From contig NC_135153.1 in NCBI RefSeq assembly GCF_050948215.1, positions 7,158,058 through 7,222,057 on the forward strand: 64,000 nucleotides of DNA, in the 5' to 3' direction. Origin of the DNA: Halictus rubicundus. Its lineage: Eukaryota; Arthropoda; Insecta; Hymenoptera; Halictidae. Shown here piece after piece: positions 22,065 to 34,967 of this stretch (position 1 is its first letter; each line of letters starts with the position of its first letter). Under the pieces are notes generated by a model. It did no database searches. It had not been told where the DNA came from and saw only the letters and a list, made by a program, of their open reading frames with translations. The position numbers were made by a program, and so were the translations under genes.

Positions 22065-25000
22065 CTAATTATGCACTGTAGTCGATGCATGTTGAAGTCT
22101 TTCTAATTCCTCCAAGGACAAAACATTTGTCTGGACAAGCTCCGGAAGCTTACCAGCCCGCGCCTGTGCAAGAAGCTCTGGACTAAACCATCGCGCCAAT
22201 TGATTCGAGGTTGGCGATAGATCTCCACCGTTTGTACCGACATATCCTAAACCAGGTGACGTTTGACGACCTACGGGCATACTTATTTGCTGTGACCGCA
22301 TTACCCGCCCATCTGTGGAAACAATAAAATCAAATTTATTCGCGGCACTATCTCGACGCAGATAATTATAATAGACGCAGATATTATAATATATAATATG
22401 TATATATATAAAATGTATACACACACATAAAACACAATGTATGTATACACACACATAAATATAAATATACATAAATTACTGGAAAACAAGACGCAATGGA
22501 ATATGATTATATGAAAGGAAAAAAAAGAAAATGTTAGCGACTTAATGGAGATGTGTTGCATGAGAGAAATTAGGGCTGCCTGAAAGAAACTATTGGGTTT
22601 TTTACTTCTAGTTCGATCCAAAGATAAATGTTGTCTAGACTGGTATAAATAAGAGGAGCATCTAATGTGTGACATTTAATTACTCCAATTTCTGAACACC
22701 ATTGCATGCAATTTGATTAAGCAAGAGGAAGACACCTGAAAAAGTTTCAGAACAATACAGTTAATACGATAGAGTGTATCAGGATACGTTTCTACGGTTG
22801 CACGATTAATAACAAAGGAACATACACGTTCACAAGGTTGTGGGGGATTGTACAACTATATTTAATCGTGCAGTATAGTCACTATTTTTGTTTTTTTGTA
22901 TGTAGAACCGTTGTTGTTACCTGTACGATTGGAATTGTAGTTTTGATTCAAAACCGTTTGCATTTGCGAGTTAAGCGACCGCTGTTGTTGCTGTGGTTGT
23001 TGCTGTTGCGGTTGGTGTTGCATATTTGCAAGATGCGACTGAGCTTGTTGCACTTTGATTTGGTTGTTCAGAGTGTTCGACCTCTGGCTTATCATTGAGT
23101 TCTGTGCAATATTGTATTGCGACACGTTGTGGTGGGGCATGTTAGCAGTCATTGTATGCTTGGAGCGCACGGGATTACCATACACGCTTGCAACTGTTCT
23201 ATGTTGTTGTTGTTGCTGCTGTTGCTGAAAATCTGAATTCCCACTGTATTGAAATTGGGTGCCAGCATTACCACCACCACCTTTCACTATTGGTCGACCT
23301 GTAACGAGCAACATGTGCTTAGTATTTGTTCGAAATAGCCGTTTGGAAAGTTTAAAACATATATAAAAATACCTGGATGTTGTTTGATGCTTGGATTCGA
23401 CCATGTAGATTGTACAGACTGTGGCCGCAATGCATTATGTCGGGAAATTTGTGTCAGTAACTGAACTGCAGATTGCATATGCTGCATCTGCGATGCTTGC
23501 GACTGGTTTGCTAATTTCGATGGATCATTACTATTACCTACATAACAATAAAAAAAAACAGCATGTTAAGGAGATTATTGTCAACCATATAAATATAGTA
23601 TACAATATTTACAACAATATATTGTATATTCACAAATAAATATAGAAACTTATTACGATACCAAAACTGAATAATAGATTTTGGAAATGATTTCGAGAAA
23701 AGAATAGTCCTTACTAATTATAGGTCGAAAACATGGTGTTATGGAACATAATTCATTGATTTAAAAATGAAATAACGTTGACTAAAAATACTACTATTTT
23801 TAAAATTTTTATTTTATGAAAACATTTAAAATGGAAATGGATCAATGTTTAGAAACTATCAAACACCATGATCATTATTGGTACTAACGTTATACGTCCC
23901 TCATCAACACATTGTTCATTCAATCTCCTAAACCGCTTAAAATCATGATGTCTAAAAATACTGAAGAAGCACATGCATCGAAGTAGAAACACGTTAAAAC
24001 AAATTCACCAAAGGAAAATGAGAATGTGTAAAGGATAACGTAAAGTATGACATGTGTTTATAAAGCTTTTTATTTTAAAACTATTTCAACATACTTTTCT
24101 TTTGCAATACGTTCATGTATTGGTCTGTGCAAAATGATTCACTCATATTGTTCAGTGGTACCGATACTGTTATACTCGAAATTAAAAAGACTTATTCTCA
24201 TGTGTATCATCTTGGAAAAATTACGGACAAATCAGCTTTCAAACACATTAAAGGTGTCAAGCAAGACAAAAAAAAATTAAAAGAAAGAAAGGAAAGAAAA
24301 CAAAATTCTCGTTACTTGTTTTAATACAGAAAATAAAAAGTAATTTTACATCGGACAACAGTCATATAGAATAGTGAATTTTTTTTTCCTCCGTGGCATG
24401 AAGTTCACCGAACGCTCAACATTTCAAGTCAAAACTTCATCGTCCTCTGAATGCAACACATTGTTCTCTTCCGCGTTACCTATGGCTTTGTTAATATCGA
24501 ATGTTACCGTTTCAAGCTCAAACTGTTTAGGCAAACATTTATCACGGATGAGAGGACTGTTGTTATTAGTATCGCTTATGTCTGTCACGGTGGTCACTTT
24601 AGTGGACGTGTCGTTCTCGTTTAGTATATTATTCGTCTCGTCAGTGAGGGAATCCCTCGAGGTATTCAAATTCGAATTATTGTTTGCATCTTTGTTCAGC
24701 TGCGAGAAAGAAAGATACTTTGTCTTTAACGCGGATTCTCCCGGTTCCACGTTGCCATTGTTATTCGCCTCGTGTAATGGGTCTGAAGAACGCGAAGCGA
24801 TGATTTCGGTTACAGTACCATGCTCATTAGCGTTATCATTAGTGGTGGTAAATTGCGTTGCGTTGTCAGTGGAAATGGGTGTTCGTGAATCGGACCACCT
24901 TTTGCATTGGTTCGCGTTGCGATAATTGTTACGGTTTTCGTTAATTTTAGGAGAGTAGGAGAAAGCAGATTCTAATTTATGATTAGAGTGATTCGCACCC

Positions 25001-28000
25001 TCAGGCTCCTTATCGGCGGTCATTTTACGTAACACCGATGTTGGGGTAAAAGCGAGCGGCGTCGGGCTCATGGTCTGCTTCGCAGGCGAGTTAACAGGAC
25101 TCGACGCTCTCTGTTGAACTTGCTGTTGCTGCTGCTGCTGTTGTTGTTGCTGCTGTTGCTGTTGATCCTGCCGCTTGCGGTAATTCTCACGCTGCTCCTC
25201 CAACTTTTTCTTAATTAGAGTATTTTGCATTATAGTCTGAGCATGCATAGCAATCTCCCGCGGCGAGGGAACTCTATGCTGCATCACTGTTAAATAAATA
25301 ATAAAAAATCATGCACATATTAAAACCAACGGATCATCTTTAACGAACGATCTTCGAAAGAACTCTGCTGTTATGGATTATCTAATTTTTCTTTTTAATA
25401 AGAAGCGACAGTAGCACTCTTCGGATAATCTATATCTATGTTGTCGAATCACAAATAACTTCGATCGAAATTTTCTTATTCCGATTCTTGTGTTTTTGTA
25501 ATTTTTTTAAAACAGTGGGAAAGTTACTTATGATTCGGTCTAACGAGGTCTAAACGAGTTTGAAATTAAAGAAAGGGGGTGATTCGAAGCTGTTATATTA
25601 CAGTTACCCAGCTAGTACAAAGTGGCAACATAAAATAACAGTTAATATTATTAAAAAATTCTACCTGGATGCTGCACCGTTAATGTACTGGGACTAGCGG
25701 TCAAATTTGGAGATATTATCGAAGGTGGGCAATAAGCTGCATTCCAAATATCACCATACAGATTTGAACTATATTATATATATATATGTACTACGATGTG
25801 CATAAGTATCTACTTTTAAAGACACGTGTAATTAACGATAAGAAAAGTACACAACAATGTTGTACCTGTTCGTGAGAAGGTAATCGACACGATAAGAGAT
25901 GACGAAAGTCAAATTTCACCGAGCGCGTATTGTCGAAAAGAAGAATGTCTCACTAGAGAACAACATTTACAACTCACCATTGTTCATGGGCGATGGAATC
26001 CTCTGTTGTTGCTGTTGATACAGCATCTGCTGCAAGATATGATCTTGCGGAGTGGGCGCACTGGGATGCGGACTTACGGTACGAGGAGTGGTACCACCGT
26101 ACATTTTTAAAATATTGACTAAAACTTCCCTATGACGGTGCTGCATGGCTGGGTTCTGTACGATACATTATTAGGCGATAACAAACGGCTGGTCAATCAT
26201 TTTTAACAATGATTGATAATCAACTAATAATAATGTCGAAATTATACGCAAACCTGTAATTGCTGTATAAGGTGCTGCCTAGTTATTTCTCCTTGTTGAA
26301 GACCCTGAATAATGGCTTGAGCTTCCGGTCTCTGCAGAAGTTCCTGACTCGTTGGGACATTGTTGAGCATCATCTGCATTTCCGGTGGCACAGGACTCAC
26401 ACCTAACATTCGTTGACCACCCATCATTATCGACAGCATGTCCGAATGTTGTTGTTGTTGGTGTTGCTGCTGGTGTTGTTGTTTTTGTTGCTGCTATTAC
26501 AAGAATAGCAATTAATAAGAAATTCTGTTCTACTCCCCTTGAAAAACTTTCGCGATACCAACCTGCTGAATTTGCAACACTTTCATTAGGTTTTCGTGTT
26601 GCATTTGTGCCTGATGCGGATGCTGCGTTGGCCCAAGAGAACCAACATGATTAAAAGTCGGCTGAATTGGTTCTGGGACCGATTGCTGAGAAGCAATTGG
26701 TTGGGTTTTTAGTTGGGAATTAAGTAACTACAGAAAACAAAATATTGTTTAAAACATCGAACCAAGTGTTGTGTAACTGCGTAGCATAGAAAGAAGAACA
26801 ATACGATGATCTTACTTGCATTAATGTTACCGGTTGCTTTTGAGAGATAGGTCCATTCGACGCTGGTATAGCTTGTCCTCCAGTCACTTGAGCAAGCTAC
26901 ATTTCGCATGAACAGAATTGAGAAAATTATATATTCATTCTGATCAAAGATCAAGTTAGTTGTAAAATCGTATTAGGATTACCAATTTTTTAAAAGCAGA
27001 GAGATCTTCAGTCTTATTCACACGAGGTTGATCGATCGCAGATGTAGGTGGAGGAGCACCACCTCGCATACGTGCTTCCAAATCCTCCAGGCTATGCACA
27101 ACTTTTCCACCAACTTCTATAAAAACCGGGATCATCATTCACCAGCCTACTATATTATTCTACGAATTAAAAATGAAAACCCGACGAATCCTCACCCATA
27201 TCTTTAATAGTTGTATTCTTCATTAACGGTACAACACTACTAGTCGCATCTCCTTGGCCGTTCTGACTCGGTTTATTCCCGCGTTGTAACATTTCCAACA
27301 ATTTCACTCCGGTGGTGGATGTAGTCGTATTCGTAGTTGTATTGGCAGGAGAGATGGGAGCAAAGTACGTGTTAGATTCGGTTACCGACGGGATCTGAAT
27401 ATTTGGCTCTGTAATATCATTCAGAAGATTGTTCAATATATCATCCTGAATAGAAGTTCTGCGACTATCAACTTGTTGGACTGGACTCTCCCTCTTGAAC
27501 CACTGACTAAATCGCGAACAAGTTCCTCCATTCGAGCCGACTCCGTTCTAGAAACGAGAGAAGAAAATATGAGCAAATTTGTAAGTAAAGAAACATAACG
27601 TTTCGTGTGTTCCGTATCTTACAGTTAACAGTCCAGGTACACCAGGGAACGTGTCAGACTTCAAGAAGTCATCGAGGTTGAAGTCGGGATGACTGTCCTC
27701 CTGATTTTGGTTGGTAGTAGTTGAAATATCGGTTGTCTCGCAGCTCGGCTCGGTGACGGCGCTTTCGATCGAGTCGTGGTTCGTTTTCTGGGCAAGCGAG
27801 GTCGATTCGTTCTGTTCCGAGATGGGAGAATGCGGTGCGGCAACAACGTTCATAGATTGATCCATCGTGGTCGGTGTGCTTCGGCCTTTCGGGCCCGCCG
27901 AATTTTCAGTCTGCTTCTCATCCTTTTCCACCGAATTCTTTTTCCCACGTTTCTTCTGCACCGGAGCCTGCTTTTTGTTCTTCGCGGTGCTGCTATTGTT

Positions 28001-31000
28001 CAAAACCTTCTCTTCAGGAATATCCTCGAATCCTCTCAGCTCGATGGTGTCGTGCTGAGAAGTCGGCCCGGAGCTGAACCACTCCGGCTCGTCCACGTCG
28101 TTGCGATTCTCGCTGTAAGTTCGCCTCCGATCGTTGCTAAATCTTCGCTCCCGTCCACGATCTTTCTCACGATCCGGCTGATGATTGCGATCGTTCCGCT
28201 CAACACCCCTGTCCCGATCACGTTCCCTTTCCCTGTCCCCATAGTCGCGGCCGAAAGATCTTCGCTCGTAACGCTCGTTCCTCTCGTCTCGATCGCGCAA
28301 ATTATCGCGTTCTCGATCCCTCTCCCTCACTGTCTCTCGATCCTTTCCGTCGCGAGTGTCTCTATGGTCGCGGTCACGTATAGACGTACCCCCGGTTGCT
28401 CCAGCACGAAAAGTGAAATCCGTACGTTCCGGCTCGAGCTTTTCGTTTTCCGGTCGAAAGTTCCAAATGTCGCGAGTCAAGATCCTACCGCTTCCGATCC
28501 GTCGAACAGGCTCCCTGTGGCTGACCTGGAAGCAACTCCAGCAATAGCAACTTTGCGCTTTACCGTTAACTATTCTACTACGAGGATTAGCTCAGAAATA
28601 CCTCCGTCTTCCCTATCGGACTCTCAGGGCGTCGATTAGAAGATTGATTGCATATCACATTAACGAAACAACCCGAATTGAAACTCCTACGCTGAGGACT
28701 CAAAACAATGCCGTCCTGTTCTTTACGGATCCGTTCACGGGGATCGCCGTTACGACGTTTAGCATGGTTCTCAGCCACCTGATCCCCTCGTCCAGCTCTC
28801 TCGTCTTTCGGAGGTGTATCGCTCCGCTTTCTACCCGAATGCCAACGTTCAGGATCCCATACACCACGCGAACTTAATATATTAATTCAAACAAATACAA
28901 AATTAGTATAAAAAAAGGCATAAGATAATAACTAATCAATATACTGTATTTTCTCCGTAACTGCGAAAAAGATCTCTACCGTAACTGTTAAAATTGTAGT
29001 CCTACGACAGAGAAGGGATTCTCCTTGGAACCAGTGAACGAGCCAGCAAGGTGACGAGTATCGGTGAAACTTACACTAACGCAAGCAAATCTGAAGATTT
29101 GCAACTTTTGTAATCGTCAACTTTTTCGTTGATGAAAAATCAAGAATAAGGATTTTTGATTTTTGAATATAAAAGGCTGAGCTCGCACAAGTTCTTTAAT
29201 GCTAGCCGAACGCCTCGAGCGCCAGTCCCTCTTTCTTTTTCAATCGCTATCCTTCTCTGCGTTCGGAACACTACAAAGCATGTACAGTAAATTCTCGATA
29301 TAAGACCCTACAAGCCTAACGTTTAAAGGTCCCTGAACCCTCCACACTACCGCGGGGTACACCCCGTGAGAGGCCGAAGCTCGAGAGCCGCCGCGGCCGA
29401 GGAGTGTAACATAACACGGTTGGGATATACCCAACGATATACGTTGTAAGACTAGAAGACCACTACTAATCCAATTAAAAAACTTCTTTATTTTTCCTTT
29501 TTTTGGGGGGAGGGATCTTTCATCAACATGTTCGTGGCATTTTTCTAATGAAAATGATACAAAATATGATATAATTTCGATGGTATTTACTTGTGTGATG
29601 AACAATTAACGATGCCATTCGGATCATATTTACACTAATTTTCCGTTAATATAATTGTAATGCGAAAAACTTTCATCGTTCATTAAACAAGTAAATATCA
29701 TCGAAATTATATCATATTTGGTATCTTTTTCATAGGAAAAAATGCCACGAATATGTTGGTGAAAGTCCTATAAAAATATAATGAAAAATAAAGAAGTTTT
29801 GTAATTGGATTAGTAGTGGTGTTCTGGTCTCACACCGATGTACCCGACCGTGTTATGTTACACTCCTCAGCGGCGGCGGCTCGCGAGGTTCGCTGTCCTT
29901 GTCTACGTACAACATTGTATCCAAGAAAGACATTTTCTCTGCCTTCTTATCCCTGGCAGTATGTATGTCTTATGTTTAGGACATTCCTGGAGAAGGGTCA
30001 TTTATGTGTAATTCATATATAGCGTTCGGCGTAGGGGACTTATATCGAGAATTTACTGTATGTACCTCTTCTGTAACTGTGACTCTGCGGACCGAAAGTT
30101 TTCACGATTACGGAGAGAATACTGTATCGCAGTATACGCACTTGTTATACGAAGTATCTAAGAAATCAGGTCTCCTCTTCGACAGTGGCAACGTCTTTAT
30201 CACCATTAACTCCTCCTAAAAACGAGAAAGAAAACGTTTAGAGACGGGAGCGTGTCTTGTCGAATTACCATGCAGTATAAAAGTATGAATACAAGACATA
30301 CCCGGGAATACTGAAATTGAGGTCTTGAACGGCCCACTTCCATAATAGAAGTGTCGGTTACCTCCCCAGCCACCGACATTGATATAATTGCTTCATCTCC
30401 TAAAAATTCAGAGAAATATAGAAAACAATTAGTTATAAAATTTCAGAATTATTTACAGAGTTGTTTGCACTATGCTTGTTAACCATCGTAAAATATTTGA
30501 AAAGATGCTGTTTTTCTTTTTTTATAAATTTTATAGACAAGTTAGAGAGGTGGAGAGGACAGGGGCTGGATCATTGAATTCAAAATTCAAAATAGAATAT
30601 TTCGAGTAGAAATATCGCGAAGCAAAGAATTTCTATTGTGTTTGTGCGCGCGTGTATGTATATATATATATATATACATATTCCGCTGAACCGTTCAGAA
30701 ACGAGTCTACCTGTCGGTTTGTGTACAATACAAAGTTCTAACGAACGTTGGCATTGGCGTAAACCGCCGGTGATTTGAACGGAAATTCGAAAAATCTGCG
30801 AGAGGAGATATCGGTACTTACTGAAGGTCCCCCGTTTAACAAAGCTGACAGATTTGTTTTTGCGAAACCATCGGCAGGATCTGGTCTGCGTGACCAGAGT
30901 CGCATCTAGAAACGGTGATCCGGTCGGTCCAACCAGCGGACGTTTCCGCGACCGTCGATACCAATTCGAACTGAGAACGTTACGCGACTCTAATTTCATT

Positions 31001-31176
31001 TTTCTTGTCAAATTTTCCCCTCGCGCGACTTTATCTCGCGGTTTTCGCAGTCGAACGTTCAGGTCGTTGTTCTAACCGGCCGAAACAGTCAAACAAATAT
31101 TTATCGCGTCAAGGACGAAAAGGACGAAGATTTATCGTTCGAACCGATTAACAAAGCGTACAAGCCGAGCGAAATA

Positions 31177-31227
<51 letters not shown>

Positions 31228-32771
31228 GTACGTCGAAACGTATAACGTTTTCTCTAGGAGAAAATATTATATGCTCCCTTCTGATTATTTCACTTGGCGG
31301 GAATTAATCGTCGCGGAACTGCAAGCTTTGTGCATTAAAATATAACGAAGATAAGCACACGTGGCGAACAATGTAAAAATTCGACTCGGTCGAACTTAAA
31401 TTCTGTATTTCGATTTCAGTAGAATTCTCGGCTACGAAAACAAGATTTTTGACTAGAAAAATTTGAATTCGCACGAACGTCTATCGATCACCTTTCGATC
31501 AACGGCTACCCGAAAATCGCGATACTCGCCGTGAAAATAAATCGCGAACAAAATTGAACCTTTTATATTTATGCGCCAGCAACGATGGCCCGTGTCGAAC
31601 ACGAAACTCTCGTCTGTTCTGTTTATGTCACCGTGTGTAACCGTGCGGCTAAGAAACGAAATTCTTAATTTTGATACTACACGTCGTCTAGCACGATACA
31701 AACTGAACTAAATGCCAGTGGTTTTTAGGTGGCAAGAGTTTACCCCGCGATCCAATCAAGTACGTCCCCGAGCACGTTATTGTCAACGTTCGGTTTCATT
31801 GGTTCTGTTTTCGGGAACGTTTAAACGGAATTGGTAACTGATGTCCGGGAAGAGGGACGGACGGTTCAACGCGAGACACGCCGTTGAACAATTAAATAAA
31901 TATGTACTTATTTGTTTCTATAAATTAGTCGTTTATTCAACATCGATTCGAATAAACTTCGGATCATGTTAGAACAGCAATATTTTTTTAATCAACTATT
32001 TCTTAACAGAGCTGAAATTTCAAATACATGGTTCAACGCCTTTGGTGGAACACAGTGAAGGTATTTTATGATCTTTGACCTTCAATCATTTAGACATATC
32101 AACTTGTAAATCCGAAATTTAACGCGAGTGCGTATGAATATCTTTTAATATATAAAATATACGTGTATACTGCAAAATAATAATTCTGCCCGTGGTTCGA
32201 ATATTTATTTATAAATTACGGATCCACATTTAAATGATATGTTGATACGAGATTATGTATAAATTAAATACAGAAATATTTGATGTGGGCTTAAACGAAT
32301 AAATATACTGTGTAAATGATGTGTATTTTTATACATGTTCAGAGAATCTAGAAACACACAGAGTCTTTTACTGGACATAAACACTGATATGTTTAGGAGT
32401 ATGTAGGTTGGTTCAACGTTTTCTCATACATCCTCGGTTTTACTGAAAAACCTGAAAACGTCTAGAATAAACCCATCTTATCAAGGGGAACAGTCGTTCT
32501 AACGACATAGGCAACATTTTCAAGTCGGAACAAATATATCTATCAGGAAAACAAACAAAAGAGGTTACTTCGTTCATAAAGGAAGACAGATCGAAACGAA
32601 ACTTTGAGGATAGATATAAAATAGGGAATTCTTGTTGAAAGAGACATTAGATTACAGGTATAATCGAAAGAAACAGAAAGTAAACTAATTGCGAGAAGGC
32701 TGGTGCTGATACATACCTTCATCTTTCGGTGTTGGCAGTTGCTTGTCATTTGTCACAGACTCCTGAGACAT
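22065..32771 (-). CDS. 4E-T: eIF4E transporter (4E-T), translational repressor / P-body protein
   Basis: Sixteen exons join in phase: 32717-32771, 30302-30399, 30142-30215, 28602-28872, 27623-28525, 27196-27547, 26983-27116, 26816-26896, 26563-26727, 26254-26493, 25978-26155, 25665-25736, 24999-25286, 23373-23537, 22921-23298 and 22065-22312, giving 1,233 residues. Family hallmarks appear in order. The eIF4E-binding motif YSREELM spans the junction of exons 2 and 3. GVWDPERWH and IVLSPQRRSF follow, then an Arg/Asp-rich region, EPEWFSSGPTSQ, SRFSQWFKRESP, RPEAQAIIQGLQQGEI, PSPREIAMHAQTIMQN with a KKKLEEQREN helix and Gln runs, and TPTSVLRKMTADK. The C-terminus reads SNQLARWFSPELLAQARAGK. 4E-T binds eIF4E in competition with eIF4G and connects it to P-body repression and decay factors; that role comes from the family. 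Confidence 0.93.
24424..24998 (-). CDS. 4E-T: Alternative 3' coding extension of 4E-T (retained-intron C-terminus)
   Basis: If the donor at 24997-24998 (GAGG before GTGCGA) is not used, the frame stays open for about 190 more codons to a TGA at 24424-24426. That replaces the last three exons and gives a 1,161-residue isoform. The extension is Asn/Ser/Asp/Thr-rich with no recognisable domain. It lacks the conserved LARWFSPELL tail of the spliced form. In AT-rich intronic DNA an open stretch of this length is unlikely by chance, so I infer real coding use. Without transcript evidence the relative abundance of the two ends is unknown. Confidence 0.55.
25126..25165 (-). repeat. Polyglutamine tract in 4E-T
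   Basis: A CAG/CAA mixed repeat encodes about 15 glutamines after the KKKLEEQREN helix. Further short Gln runs occur at about 22985-23010, 23200-23225 and 26445-26490 within the same protein. Confidence 0.85.
28944..30124. mobile_element. Pogo/mariner-like element, copy 2, occupying a 4E-T intron
   Basis: The element is flanked by TA at 28942-28943 and 30125-30126. Terminal inverted repeats are the same as in the 11132-11704 copy: left CTGTATTTTCTCCGTAACTG, right (reverse complement) CAGTATTCTCTCCGTAATCG. Internal blocks match copy 1 closely (for example 28975-29120 against 11160-11260). It is interrupted by a second element at 29285-30058. It fills all but about 88 bp of the 1,269-bp intron 28873-30141, ending 17 bp short of the upstream exon. 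No transposase ORF is present. Confidence 0.8.
29285..30058. mobile_element. Long palindromic (foldback) TA element nested in copy 2
   Basis: It is bounded by TA (29283-29284 and 30059-30060), with termini CAGTAAATTCTCGATATAAG and its exact inverse at the right end. The 774-bp element is an imperfect palindrome. GAGGAGTGTAACATAACACG (about 29399) pairs with its inverse near 29865. CCACTACTAATCCAATTA (about 29459) pairs with TAATTGGATTAGTAGTGG near 29800-29819. The arms around AAATTATATC pair near 29570 and 29700. It has no coding capacity. The CAGTA-type ends place it near the pogo-like host element, but the interior is unrelated. Confidence 0.8.
30400..32716 (-). other. First intron of 4E-T
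   Basis: This is a 2.3-kb intron between the 18-codon first coding exon and the exon carrying the start of the eIF4E motif. It contains TA microsatellites at about 30658-30676 and 31180-31223. There are CpG-rich blocks at 30.7-31.15 kb and 31.45-31.85 kb, and an otherwise AT-rich remainder. No ORF or repeat beyond these could be supported. Confidence 0.6.
31180..31223. repeat. TA microsatellite
   Basis: A pure TA dinucleotide run of about 22 units in the first 4E-T intron. Confidence 0.95.
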
Positions 32772-33420
32772 TCTTCTGCTCTTGACCGGTTTGTTCCTCG
32801 AGCAAGGTAAAATTCACAGCTCGCACTATAACGGACTTAACGCTTTTCTAGATCCTTTATGTGATCTATCTACGTCTCATACGCCATACATACGTATATC
32901 TAATTGTCGCGTTTATACCTAGCTATATACCTTAGTACTGTTTAGTATCACAGATTGGTTTTCCCTTCTATGTCGCGAGTTTTCTTTTGAAGCGCAAGAA
33001 AGAATATTCGATATCGGGCGAACTCGATCGCCGCAATCGCCGATATTATGTCCCCCCTCCCCCCCGTAACAGTTCGAATATCGACAGATCGGGCCACTCT
33101 CGCTCGTTGAAAAGAGAAATGAGGAAAAAGTGTTTACGTGCTACGGGCTGTACGGGCTTACGCACGATAACACAGAAGACGAACGCGAAATGAGCTGATT
33201 CCGCAAGATTCGAGGCACGTGTTCCCGATAATCATTTCATTTATCCGAAAACGTCTCCTGTCGAATTATTAGCAATTCATCGATTTCTATCACACAAAAT
33301 GTACACACACAACACTAGTTCACTGCTATGCAAAAATAGAAAATGGCGCACGATCCCCACTTCCGCCGTTGTTTCTCACTGCTTCCTTGATCCACAACGG
33401 AAAGCGTTCTAGCTTACTAG
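32772..33420 (-). promoter_or_regulatory. Promoter / 5' UTR region of 4E-T
   Basis: The sequence upstream of the 4E-T ATG (32769-32771) is moderately CpG-rich. It includes AAAATGGCGCA at 33340-33350, a core match to the AANATGGCG part of the YY1/Pho consensus. A transcription start between about 32.9 and 33.4 kb is inferred; no TATA box is evident. Confidence 0.35.
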
Positions 33421-34967
33421 AATCCTATAGATAGCGCTACGCCATTTCAAAGACATTACTTTCGTCGTGCGCCATCTGCCGAAAGTTTCACCGTTAAGGT
33501 GTATTCGCAAAATTTTCATGACAAAAATTATAGGTGCATCAAATTATCGGGAACAACTGTTTCTAACCCACTCTGACCTCTAGCTCACGTTGCCTCCATG
33601 CTTTAAATTTACCACATGGCATATTAAAGGTGCGTTTTTACGCGACAGTAAATCGTGGCAACGAAGCAACCATGCGACAGAGAATTTCTTTGAAAGATTT
33701 GAAATCTAATGTACTAGGAAACTATGTTTACAAATATACACAGTTTTACGAACTGAATATTATTTGAATTGTATTATATGAATGTTTTTACATATTTAAA
33801 ACAACTTTTCTGGAGTTCTATGCATGCTGGGCTTACTTATAAACGCATGCGCACTGTTAATTGGTTCTTGAAAAATAGAGTTTCTGCTGTGTGAGGGTTC
33901 TCTGAGGTTTTACCAGCAAATGAGTTGAGTTTTTATTGCTCAGCTTTTCTGTAACCAAAACTCTGCAGACGATACCATCTATTTTCATCCGTAACGAACA
34001 CAAGAACCTGAGTTCTCTGTTTTTTATTATACTGTTGTCCGCTGTTAATGTTAGTAATGATTAGTGGAGGGAATATAAACCATGTAAGGGGCCTCGCCCG
34101 TGGACAACATTGCACTAACTAAAACGAGAGCACACCTTGTATAACGATACATGGCTGGTTCGGAACGCCATCGTTGACTTGTGCGAAAGACTTACTTACT
34201 TTTTGGCGCGAAAAATCAAACTGACTTTGTACAAAATTAATTTTGTAGATCTTGATAATTTTATAACATTATTTATTAAATTATTCATGTGAATATAAAT
34301 ATTTATTGGAACTTGAAATAACCTAATTATAAACTGAAATCACACACATCTCTGTCTTGTTGCATTATGATTAATTTCACATGTTGTATTTTTGTAACAA
34401 TTACGTGATACATTCTAAAATAACAGTGTATACGCATTAGTTAACACACTATAATATTAAAAATTATATTTCGCTGTAGCGTGTTTTTGCATCTGAAAAG
34501 TTCACAACTTTTCCCGTCTTTATTTCCAAATAAAAGATTAATCTTGTACAAAAAATATTACTTTTGATATGATAAAAAAAGCCACTGATATTTTAGAATT
34601 AAATCTAATTTTATGTTCATAAAAACTCAAAGAGCCTGAATTGTTGATTATCCGAAAATAGTTATAATATTTTAACTGAAGTTCGAAGGAATCAACCATT
34701 CTTGATACAACAGTTCTAGTAAAACGGCGCATCAACAAATTGATTAAAAAAATTATATGATGTAAAAACCTTTGTGAACAATGCAAATAACAGTTTTGTG
34801 AAACAATATGCAACTGAAACGTATCATCGTGTTCTTATAGTGTACGTTTTTCGAGTTCTCTATAATTGAAAATACTCGTCACTATATTTTATCTGTATGA
34901 AATATATTAAAATATTAATGATATATTATATTAAGAAACACTTCAAGTAAAAATTGAATGTTCAGCA
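33421..34967. other. Intergenic, no gene supported
   Basis: This is mixed-composition sequence between the 4E-T promoter and the 3' end of the lysine-rich gene. A 60-codon minus-strand ORF at 33933-34115 shows no family resemblance and is not accepted as a gene. The stretch 34.25-34.96 kb is AT-rich and is probably 3' UTR of the lysine-rich gene. Confidence 0.5.

Noticed and set aside
33933..34115. 60-codon minus-strand ORF ending at an AATAAA
   Set aside because: No recognisable similarity, no splice partners, and a short length compatible with chance. Kept only as a note in the intergenic entry.
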